Shown: one piece after another, positions 9,276-16,206 of the stretch | Numbering within the stretch: position 1 is the first letter of the stretch | Layout of the letters: each line of letters starts with the position of its first letter | Assembly: GCF_017573465.1 (NCBI RefSeq) | Contig: NZ_JAGEPF010000004.1 | Location: 310,001 to 374,000, forward strand | DNA: 64,000 nt | From: Actinomadura violacea | Lineage (GTDB): Bacteria > Actinomycetota > Actinomycetes > Streptosporangiales > Streptosporangiaceae | Reading direction: 5' to 3' | The notes under the pieces: model-generated | What the model was told of the DNA's origin: nothing | Database searches by the model: none | Seen by the model: only the letters and a program-made list of their open reading frames with translations | Made by a program: the position numbers and the translations under genes

Positions 9276-10514
9276 ATGACCGAGGCGGCGACGCCGACCG
9301 ACGCCGAACCCGGAGCCGTCCGCCGGCCCGACCGCCGGCTCGCGCTGATCGTGGTGCTGGGCGCGCTGACCGCGATGGCGCCGCTGTCGATCGACATGTA
9401 CCTGCCGGCGCTGCCCCGCGTCGCCGCGGACCTGTCGACCGGGGCGATGCAGGCGCAGCTCACGCTGACCGCCTGCGTGATCGGCCTGGCCGTCGGCCAG
9501 GCCGTCGCGGGGCCGCTGAGCGACGCGCTCGGCCGGCGCCGGCCGCTGCTCGCCGGGCTCGCCGCGTACGCCGTCGCGTCGCTGCTGTGCGTCGCGGCGC
9601 CGAACGTGGAGACGCTGATCGCGCTGCGGGTCGTGCAGGGCGCGGCCGGCGCGGCGGGGATCGTGATCGCGCGCGCCGTCGTCCGGGACCTGTACGACGG
9701 GATCGCGGCGGCGAAGTTCTTCTCGACGCTGATGCTGGTCAACGGGCTGGCGCCGATCCTCGCGCCGGTCATCGGCGGGCAGCTGCTGCGGGTCATGCCG
9801 TGGCCCGGCGTGTTCGGCGTGCTCTCCGGCATCGGCGTCGCGCTGCTCCTGGCGACGCTCGCCGGGCTCGGCGAGACGCTGCCGCCCGGGCGGCGGGAGA
9901 CCGGCGGGCTGCGCGCGACGCTGCGGACGTTCCGGGCGCTGGCGGGCGACCGGACGTTCACCGGCCCCGGGCTGGCGCTCGCGCTGGCGTTCGCCGCGAT
10001 GTTCACCTACATCTCCGGCTCGCCGTTCGTGCTGCAGGACATCTACCACCTGTCGCCGCAGGCGTTCAGCGTCGCGTTCGGCGTGAACTCGCTCGGCATC
10101 GTCGCGGCGGGGCAGCTCAGCGGGTGGCTCGCCGGGCGCGTCGCGCTGGGCCGGCTGCTGGCCGCGGGGCTGGCGACCGTCGCCGCGGGCGGGCTGCTCC
10201 TGCTCGCCGCGGTGCTGGCCGGCGGCGGGCTGCCCGCGGTGCTGCCCGCGCTGTTCCTCGTCGCGTCCGGGCAGGGGCTGATCATGCCGAACGCGACGGC
10301 GCTCGCGCTGGCCGACCGGCCGCCGCGGGTCACCGGGAGCGCGTCGGCGCTGCTCGGGCTGTCGCAGTTCGCGCTCGGCGGCGCCGCCGGGCCGCTCGCC
10401 GGGATCGCCGGGCCGCGCACCGCGCTGCCGATGGCGGTGACGATCGCGGTGCTGTCGCTGCTCGCCGCCGCCGTCGCCGCGGCCGCACCGTCGAGGGTTG
10501 CGTCAGCGAACTGA
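9276..10514 (+). CDS. Bcr/CflA-type MFS drug efflux transporter
   Basis: A 412-residue major facilitator protein with 12 predicted transmembrane helices. The segment PLSIDMYLPALP in helix 1 is characteristic of the Bcr/CflA (DHA1) group. GPLSDALGRRRPLL between helices 2 and 3 is MFS motif A. It should export small drugs or metabolites by proton antiport from the cytoplasmic membrane. ATG start after gaccgatg-type context; the upstream gap of 79 bp contains no visible terminator, so it may be cotranscribed with the nitroreductase. It ends 19 bp before the LLM oxidoreductase, which has its own promoter. Confidence 0.87.
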   Translation: MTEAATPTDAEPGAVRRPDRRLALIVVLGALTAMAPLSIDMYLPALPRVAADLSTGAMQAQLTLTACVIGLAVGQAVAGPLSDALGRRRPLLAGLAAYAVASLLCVAAPNVETLIALRVVQGAAGAAGIVIARAVVRDLYDGIAAAKFFSTLMLVNGLAPILAPVIGGQLLRVMPWPGVFGVLSGIGVALLLATLAGLGETLPPGRRETGGLRATLRTFRALAGDRTFTGPGLALALAFAAMFTYISGSPFVLQDIYHLSPQAFSVAFGVNSLGIVAAGQLSGWLAGRVALGRLLAAGLATVAAGGLLLLAAVLAGGGLPAVLPALFLVASGQGLIMPNATALALADRPPRVTGSASALLGLSQFALGGAAGPLAGIAGPRTALPMAVTIAVLSLLAAAVAAAAPSRVASAN

Positions 10515-10533
10515 CCGTGCGTACGGTCGGGAC
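10498..10533 (+). promoter_or_regulatory. Leaderless promoter for LLM oxidoreductase
   Basis: TTGCGT (10498-10503), an 18-bp spacer and TACGGT (10522-10527) form a good sigma-70-type promoter. Six bases later comes the GTG at 10534, with no ribosome site, so the transcript probably starts at the GTG itself. The promoter overlaps the end of the efflux gene. Confidence 0.6.
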
Positions 10534-11439
10534 GTGATCGTTCGCATCGGCATGGCACCCGCGTCCGGCGCACTCGGACCCGACTCCCTCACCGCCCTCG
10601 CCCTCGGCCTCGAACGCGAGGGCTTCGACTCGCTCTGGGTCTCCGAGCGGGCGTCCGGGCCGACGCTCGACCCCGTCGTCGTGCTGACGCACGCGGCGGC
10701 GCTGACCTCCAGGATCAAGCTCGGCACCGCGGTGATGACGGTGCCGGGCCGCTCCCCCGCCCTGCTCGCCAAGGAGCTGGCGTCGCTGGACGTGCTGGCG
10801 CGCGGCCGGCTGCTGCCCGCGTTCGGGCTCGGCCAGCGGCTGCCCGCCGAGCAGCAGGCGTTCGGCGTCCGCCGCGAGGAGCGCGCCGAGATCTTCGAGG
10901 AGGCGCTGCCGCTGCTGCGCCGCTTCTGGGCCGGCGACGCCGTCGTCCACGACGGCCCGCGCTTCCGCTACGACGGGCTGCGGATCGAACCGCGGCCCGT
11001 CAAGGGCGGCTTCGACGTGTGGATGGGCGGGACGTCGAACGCGGAACTGCGCCGCACCGGGCGGCTCTCGGACGGCTGGCTCGCCGCGTTCACCACGCCC
11101 GCGGAGGCCGAGCGCGGCCGGACCGCGGTGCAGGACGCCGCCGCTGCCGCCGGACGCGAGATCGAGGAGGAGCACTTCGGCGCCGTCGTCCCGTACCGGC
11201 GCGGCCCCCTGCCGGAGGAGGCCGCCGCGCGGTTCGCCCGCGTCCGCCGAATCAGCGGGCCCGCCGATCCCGCCGATGTCGTCCCCGACCTCGACGGCCT
11301 GGAGGCGCACCTCGAGCGGCTGGTCGACGCGGGCCTGTCGAAGTTCGTGCTGGCGCCGTTGTCGGCCCCCGCCGACTGGGACGCCGAGCTCGCCGACGTC
11401 CGCGACGCCGCCCTACACCTCCAGACCCGAGCCCGTTGA
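10534..11439 (+). CDS. LLM-class F420/flavin-dependent oxidoreductase
   Basis: A 301-residue luciferase-like monooxygenase-fold protein. Indicators are the TIM-barrel start 'VRIGMAPASG', 'EREGFDSLWVSER', 'RIKLGTAVMTVPGRSP' and 'LLPAFGLGQR', normal for F420-dependent actinobacterial members. It probably catalyses hydride transfer from F420H2 or a flavin; the substrate cannot be read from sequence. The GTG at 10534 is chosen because it sits six bases after a -10 box. An open frame upstream from 10498 overlaps the promoter and is not credible. It ends at a strong inverted repeat shared with the convergent TetR gene. Confidence 0.82.
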   Translation: MIVRIGMAPASGALGPDSLTALALGLEREGFDSLWVSERASGPTLDPVVVLTHAAALTSRIKLGTAVMTVPGRSPALLAKELASLDVLARGRLLPAFGLGQRLPAEQQAFGVRREERAEIFEEALPLLRRFWAGDAVVHDGPRFRYDGLRIEPRPVKGGFDVWMGGTSNAELRRTGRLSDGWLAAFTTPAEAERGRTAVQDAAAAAGREIEEEHFGAVVPYRRGPLPEEAAARFARVRRISGPADPADVVPDLDGLEAHLERLVDAGLSKFVLAPLSAPADWDAELADVRDAALHLQTRAR

Positions 11440-11496
11440 CTTGCGGCGTGTCGGCCTTATGAAGGGCGGTTTGAGGACGACACGCCGCAACTCAAC
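11435..11496. terminator. Bidirectional terminator / long inverted repeat
   Basis: Arms 11435-11452 and 11479-11496 pair over 18 bp with one mismatch (core ttgcggcgtgtc, perfect 12 bp). The loop is 26 nt and itself holds cctt-atg-aagg. It lies between the convergent LLM and TetR stops, so it should stop transcription from both sides. No long T-run is present, as is common in actinobacteria. Confidence 0.65.
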
Positions 11497-11509
11497 GGTG
11501 ACCACCCGG

Positions 11510-12139
11510 TCAGTCGAGGGCGGCGAGGATGAAGTCGGCGACCTCGGCGGCGAGGTCGGCGGCGGGCTTCGGGCCGTCCGCCCGGTACCAGCGCGGGAGC
11601 TGGTTGACCATGCCGAGTGCGACGATCGCGACGGTGTCGGCGGGCGTCGGGGTGGTGAACGAGCCGTCCCGCCTGCCCTGCTCGACCAGGGCGCGGAAGG
11701 TGTTGTGGTAGCGGCGGCGGTCGGCGCGCACGGCGTGCATGCGGGCGTCGTCGAGGCGGTGCCACTCGCGGCTGAACACCTTCGCCTCGTCGACGTGCTC
11801 GGCGGTGCTGAGGATCAGCCCGGTCAGCACCTTGCGGACGGCCTCGCGCGGCGGGAGCCCCTCGGCGAGGACGGCGTCGAGGTCGGCGAGCTGCCGGGCG
11901 ATCAGCGAGTGGTAGATCTCGTAGAGCAGCGCGTCCTTGGAGTCGAAGTAGTGGTAGAGGGCGCCCTTGGTGACGTCGGCGGCCTCGACGATGCCCTGGA
12001 CGGAGGCCCCGTCGAAGCCGCGTTCGGCGAAAAGCCGCAGCGCCGCGGCGAGGATGCGCCGCTCCACGGGGCTGCGCCGCACCGGCGCGGCGTCCCCGCC
12101 GGGCTCCGCCGCGGCGGCCGTAGGCTGGGTCTCGGTCAT
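11510..12139 (-). CDS. TetR-family transcriptional repressor (next to lactonase)
   Basis: A 209-residue TetR regulator. After a short Ala/Pro-rich tail, the helix-turn-helix spans about residues 25-75 (ILAAALRLFAERGF, VTKGALYHYFDSK). The rest is the helical ligand domain. The ATG at 12139 is chosen because GGAGGAG lies six bases upstream; longer frames reach 12328 but cross the operator region. It is divergent from the phosphotriesterase-like gene at 12240, with a perfect 14-bp palindrome between them, so it most likely represses that gene and itself. The ligand may be a lactone or ester substrate of its neighbour (inference). Confidence 0.88.
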   Translation of the reverse strand: MTETQPTAAAAEPGGDAAPVRRSPVERRILAAALRLFAERGFDGASVQGIVEAADVTKGALYHYFDSKDALLYEIYHSLIARQLADLDAVLAEGLPPREAVRKVLTGLILSTAEHVDEAKVFSREWHRLDDARMHAVRADRRRYHNTFRALVEQGRRDGSFTTPTPADTVAIVALGMVNQLPRWYRADGPKPAADLAAEVADFILAALD

Positions 12140-12182
12140 CGGCGCTCCTCCCATTGACGCGCCCGCGTCCACGGACATAGCT

Positions 12183-12210
12183 TGCCAGAAACCGACCGGT
12201 CGGTATGCAT
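12183..12210. promoter_or_regulatory. TetR operator palindrome inside divergent promoter
   Basis: accgaccggtcggt (12191-12204) is a perfect 14-bp palindrome of a kind common for TetR repressors. On the plus strand it sits between TTGCCA (12183-12188) and a -10-like TATGCA (12204-12209), so bound repressor would block the lactonase promoter. It also lies 52 bp upstream of the TetR start. Confidence 0.65.
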
Positions 12211-12239
12211 CCGTCCGGCCTGGATCGAGGGAGACCCTG

Positions 12240-13217
12240 ATGCCCGCAGTCGAGACCGTCCGCGGACCCGTCGACGTCGCCGCCCTGGGCCGCACGTACA
12301 TGCACGAGCACGTCTTCTGCCTCAGCACCGAGAACGTCGAGAACTACGGCGCGGGCGACTGGTGGGACGAGGAGGAGAAGGTCGCCGACGCGGTGGCCAA
12401 GCTCCGCGAGCTGCCCGCCCGGGGCATCACCACGATCGCGGACCCGACGGTGTGGGGGCTCGGCCGCTACATCCCGCGCATCCAGCGGATCGCCGAGCAG
12501 GTCCCCGAGCTGAACATCATCGCGGCGACCGGCCTCTACACCTACAACGACCTGCCGTTCCAGTTCCACTACCGGGGTCCGGGCACGCTGATGGAGGGCC
12601 CGGACCCGATGACCGCCGACTTCGTCCGCGACCTGACGCAGGGCATCGCCGACACGGGCGTGAAGGCGGCGTTCCTCAAGTGCGCGATGGACGCGCCGGG
12701 CCTCACGCCCGGCGTGGAGCGGGTGCTGCGGGCCGTGGCGGGCGCGCACCGCGAGACGGGTGCCCCGGTGACGGTGCACACCGAGAGCTCCAGCCACGCG
12801 GGGCGGACGGTCGTGGAGATCCTCGGCAAGGAGGGCGTCGACCTCGGCAAGGTCGTCATCGGGCACGCCGGCGACAGCAACGACCTCGACTACCTGATGG
12901 AGCTGGCCGACACCGGCGCGATCCTCGGCATGGACCGGTTCGGGCTGGACGCCATCAACTCCACGGCCGACCGGGTCGGCACGGTCGCGGCGCTGTGCGA
13001 GCGCGGCTACGCCGACCGGATGGTGCTCAGCCACGACGCGAGCTGCTTCATCGACTGGTTCGGGCCGGACCCGGCGACCGTGCCGGCGTTCGCGCCGAAC
13101 TGGAACTACCGGCACATCAGCGACGACGTGCTGCCCGCGCTGCGCGAGGCGGGCGTGCCGGACGCGCAGATCGACCAGATGCTCGTCGCGAACCCGCGCC
13201 GGTACTTCACCCGCTGA
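12240..13217 (+). CDS. Phosphotriesterase-family metallohydrolase (lactonase-like)
   Basis: A 325-residue amidohydrolase-superfamily enzyme of the PTE group. All binuclear-metal ligands are present: H22-x-H24 (MHEH), K147 (bridging carbamylated lysine, in FLKCA), H180 (VHTES), H209 (GHAGD) and D266 (SHDAS). Length and the lack of a signal peptide fit cytoplasmic PTE-like lactonases, which open lactone rings such as N-acyl-homoserine or aliphatic lactones and have weak phosphotriesterase activity. The ATG at 12240 has gaggga upstream. Its last 11 bp overlap the convergent permease gene. Controlled by the divergent TetR. Confidence 0.88.
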   Translation: MPAVETVRGPVDVAALGRTYMHEHVFCLSTENVENYGAGDWWDEEEKVADAVAKLRELPARGITTIADPTVWGLGRYIPRIQRIAEQVPELNIIAATGLYTYNDLPFQFHYRGPGTLMEGPDPMTADFVRDLTQGIADTGVKAAFLKCAMDAPGLTPGVERVLRAVAGAHRETGAPVTVHTESSSHAGRTVVEILGKEGVDLGKVVIGHAGDSNDLDYLMELADTGAILGMDRFGLDAINSTADRVGTVAALCERGYADRMVLSHDASCFIDWFGPDPATVPAFAPNWNYRHISDDVLPALREAGVPDAQIDQMLVANPRRYFTR

Positions 13218-14946
13218 GGACGCGCGCGACGGGCCGGGTGGCGGCGCGGCGGGCGGGCACGGCCGTCAGCACGGCGATGGCGAGCAGCGCGGCCGGGACG
13301 ACGGCGGCGAGCCAGGCCGCCGGCACGCCGGCCCCGGCGTGGCCGCCGCCGAGGGCGAGCGCCGCGCGGTGCACCAGCAGCCCCAGCGGGACGCCGGCGA
13401 CGGCCGCGACGGCGCCGGGCAGCAGCTGCGCGGCGGCGAGCCCGGCGGTGACCTGGCCGGGCGTGGCGCCGAGCACGCGGATGAGCGCGGCGGGCCGGGC
13501 CGTGTCGAGCGAGGTCGTCCAGGCGGTGAGGACGGCGTTGACGGCGGCGAGCAGGAGCAGCGCGAGCGACAGGACCAGGACGATCTCGCCGATCCGCTCG
13601 GTCACCGGGTTCCCGGCGCCCGGCACGAAGTCGGGCCCGGCGGCGCCCGCGTCCTTGCGCGCCACGTCCCGGTGCAGCGCGAGGGCGGCGACGACCATCG
13701 CGACGGTGACGGCGGTGCTGAGGGCGGCGAGGACGGTCCGGCGCGGGCGGCGGGCGGCGACCCGGACGCCGAGCAGCAGCGGGACGGGCAGCCGCGCCGA
13801 CAGCGCGACCGGCCGGGACCGGCGTCCCGGTCCGCGCACCGGCTCGGTCAGCGCGCGAGCCGTGCTGATCCGCGCGCCGCGCAGCGCGGGGACGGCCGTG
13901 GCGGCGGCGGTGACGGCGAGCGCGGCGAGCAGCACGGCCGCGACGGTGCCGGGGGTGGGGGCGGGGGCCGTCCCGGTGCCGAGCAGTCCGGCGTTCGGGC
14001 CGGTCAGCGCCGGGGAGACGGCCCAGCCGGCGAGCAGGCCGAGGACGCCCGCGGCGAGCGCGAGCGCCAGGTGCTCGGCCATCAGCACGGCCGTGACCAG
14101 GGCGGGGGTCGCGCCGGCGGCCTTGAGCAGGCCGACGCGGCGGCCCTGCTCGGCGAGCCGGGCGCCGACCAGCAGCGCGACGCAGAGTCCGGCGAGGATC
14201 GCCAGCGCCCACGTGCCGCCGAGCAGCGCGCCGTTGGCGAGGTGCAGCTCGCTGGTTGCGTAGGCGCCGATGTCCTGGGCGGAGCGGACGCCCGGGTGCG
14301 CGGCGGCGAACGCGGGCGCCGCCGCGGGGTCGGTCAGGCGCAGTGGCACCGTCCAGCGGGTGGCCGCTGCCGCGGGCGCCAGCCGGGCCGTGTCGGCGCG
14401 GGTCAGCCAGACCAGCCCGGGCGTCGCGGACGGGTAGGGGGCGCGCGCGGCCGTCACCGCGATGCCGGCGACCCGGAAGTCCCGTCCGGCCAGGACGATC
14501 CGGTCGCCGGGGCGGACGTGCAGCGCGCCGGCGAACGCGCGTTCGACCACGGCCGTCCCCGGGGAGAGCCAGCGCCCGGCGGTGACGTAGGGCCGGTCGA
14601 GGTCGGACGGTGCGGTGTCCCGCCCCTGGACGACCGCGTTGACCTGCGTGTTCTTTGCCCGCAGCGAGGTGGAGAGGGTCGGCTGGGGGCGGCCGGCCTT
14701 CGCCACGCCGTCCGCGTGGGCCAGGGCCCGCAGTGACGCGGCGTCGGTCATGGTCGCGACCGCGTCGGGCGCGGCCGTGGCCGCCCTGGTCCGCTGCCAG
14801 GGCGCGCCGGCGGCGTCGCGGACGAGCAGCCCGAGGGTGAGCGTGGTGGCGGCCGCCGCGACCGCGATCACGAGCAGCAGCGCCTGCGCGGGCCGCCGCC
14901 TCAGGTCGCGCAGGGCGAGCCGGGCGACGATCAGGGTCCGTCCCAT
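13207..14946 (-). CDS. FtsX-like ABC transporter permease without a nearby ATPase
   Basis: A 579-residue membrane protein. It has one N-terminal helix (residues ~20-42), an extracytoplasmic domain to ~240, then repeated helices in two FtsX-type blocks (one about 250-350 after the extracytoplasmic domain, one at the C-terminus). This is the shape of actinobacterial MacB/LolC-type permeases for peptides, lipids or drugs. Such permeases need an ATP-binding subunit, normally the neighbouring gene; none is visible on either side here. Its stop overlaps the lactonase by 11 bp. A promoter with an operator-like palindrome lies directly upstream, so expression is probably repressible. Confidence 0.8.
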   Translation of the reverse strand: MGRTLIVARLALRDLRRRPAQALLLVIAVAAAATTLTLGLLVRDAAGAPWQRTRAATAAPDAVATMTDAASLRALAHADGVAKAGRPQPTLSTSLRAKNTQVNAVVQGRDTAPSDLDRPYVTAGRWLSPGTAVVERAFAGALHVRPGDRIVLAGRDFRVAGIAVTAARAPYPSATPGLVWLTRADTARLAPAAAATRWTVPLRLTDPAAAPAFAAAHPGVRSAQDIGAYATSELHLANGALLGGTWALAILAGLCVALLVGARLAEQGRRVGLLKAAGATPALVTAVLMAEHLALALAAGVLGLLAGWAVSPALTGPNAGLLGTGTAPAPTPGTVAAVLLAALAVTAAATAVPALRGARISTARALTEPVRGPGRRSRPVALSARLPVPLLLGVRVAARRPRRTVLAALSTAVTVAMVVAALALHRDVARKDAGAAGPDFVPGAGNPVTERIGEIVLVLSLALLLLAAVNAVLTAWTTSLDTARPAALIRVLGATPGQVTAGLAAAQLLPGAVAAVAGVPLGLLVHRAALALGGGHAGAGVPAAWLAAVVPAALLAIAVLTAVPARRAATRPVARVLSG

Positions 14947-14954
14947 GGTGCTTA

Positions 14955-14983
14955 TAGATAACGGTTATCCATGGGAAGGTCAA
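14955..14983 (-). promoter_or_regulatory. Promoter and operator of the permease gene
   Basis: Read on the minus strand: TTGACC (14983-14978), 17-bp spacer, TATCTA (14960-14955), then 8 nt to the ATG, so nearly leaderless. The odd palindrome GATAAC-n-GTTATC (14957-14969) covers the -10 box and spacer end, a typical repressor position. No regulator gene for it lies next door. Confidence 0.65.
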
Positions 14984-15049
14984 GAACCCGACCGCAGGAC
15001 TAATCCCCCCGGATCGGGAATCATGGGAGGAAACTGCTAGGAGGCGCCG

Positions 15050-16138
15050 GTGAACGAGGTCTTCGAGCATCGCGGTCTCCGTGCCGCGATCCCCATGCTG
15101 CTGGTCGCGCTGCTGGTCCTCGTCGCGCCCGGCTGCCAGGCGCTGAACGGCGGCGGCGCGGGACCCGAGGACGTCCCGCCGCCGGTCCGGACGGCGGTCG
15201 CCAAGCACGAGAAGCCGAGCGGACGGCGCCCCGGCGTCGTCAACATCGACACCGAGCAGGGCCTGAACAGCACCCGCGCCGCCGGGACCGGCATCGTCAT
15301 GGACCCCGCGGGACTGGTGCTGACCAACAACCACGTCATCCAGGGCGCCACCACCATCAAGGGCACCGACACCGACAACCGGCGCTCCTACACCGCGCAG
15401 ATCGTCGGCTACGACCGGCAGAGCGACGTCGCGGTGATCCGGCTGTTCGGCGCGTCCGGGCTGAAGGCCGCCGTGTTCGGCGACCCGTCCTCGACGGGCG
15501 TCGGCGACCCGGTCACCGCCGTCGGCAACGCCGGCGGCAAGGGCGGCACCCCGACGGTCGTCACCGGCAAGGTCACCTCCCTGGACCAGACGGTCACCGC
15601 CCGCGACGACAGCGACGGCACCTCCGAGCGGCTCACCGGCATGATCGAGACGAGCGCGCCGATCCGGCCGGGCGACTCCGGCGGGCCGCTGCTGAACACC
15701 CGCGGCCGCGTCATCGGCATCAACACCGCGGCGTCGGCCTCGTTCACCGTCGGCAAGTCCAAGCCGAAGGGCACCCACCGCGGCTACGCCATCCCGTCGG
15801 ACCGGGCGCTGGCGATCGCCCGCCAGATCGCGCGCGGCCAGGCGTCGGCGACCGTGCACATCGGCCGCACCGCGATGCTCGGGGTGAAGGTCCGCTCCTC
15901 CGACACGCAGGGCGCGCAGGTCGTCGAGGTCGTGCCCGGCACCCCGGCCGACGAGGCCGGCGTTCCGGTCGGCGCCACGATCATCTCGCTGGGCGGCGCC
16001 GCGGTCGACTCGCCGACCGCGCTGACCGGGCTGATGCTCGCGCACCATCCCGGCGAGACCGTCCGGCTGGAGTGGTTCACCGGGCAGGGCGCGCGCATGG
16101 CCGCCTCGCTCCGCCTGGCCGACGGCCCGCCGCAGTAG
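15050..16138 (+). CDS. HtrA-like S1C serine protease, lipoprotein, with PDZ domain
   Basis: A 362-residue secreted protease. An N-terminal hydrophobic segment ends in APGC (Cys29), a probable lipobox that would tether it outside the membrane. The trypsin-like catalytic triad is H95 (NNHV), D126 (SDVAVI) and S210 (GDSGGP). Residues ~275-355 form a PDZ domain for substrate binding. This is the DegP/HtrA design used for envelope protein quality control. The GTG start has AGGAGG five bases upstream. It is divergent from the permease gene, with a 103-bp shared control region. Confidence 0.88.
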   Translation: MNEVFEHRGLRAAIPMLLVALLVLVAPGCQALNGGGAGPEDVPPPVRTAVAKHEKPSGRRPGVVNIDTEQGLNSTRAAGTGIVMDPAGLVLTNNHVIQGATTIKGTDTDNRRSYTAQIVGYDRQSDVAVIRLFGASGLKAAVFGDPSSTGVGDPVTAVGNAGGKGGTPTVVTGKVTSLDQTVTARDDSDGTSERLTGMIETSAPIRPGDSGGPLLNTRGRVIGINTAASASFTVGKSKPKGTHRGYAIPSDRALAIARQIARGQASATVHIGRTAMLGVKVRSSDTQGAQVVEVVPGTPADEAGVPVGATIISLGGAAVDSPTALTGLMLAHHPGETVRLEWFTGQGARMAASLRLADGPPQ

Positions 16139-16206
16139 CCGGGGGCGCGCGACGGCCTCCGGCGTGCGACAGTGGAGGTCGACCCCCGACCACGAGGATG
16201 TGCACA

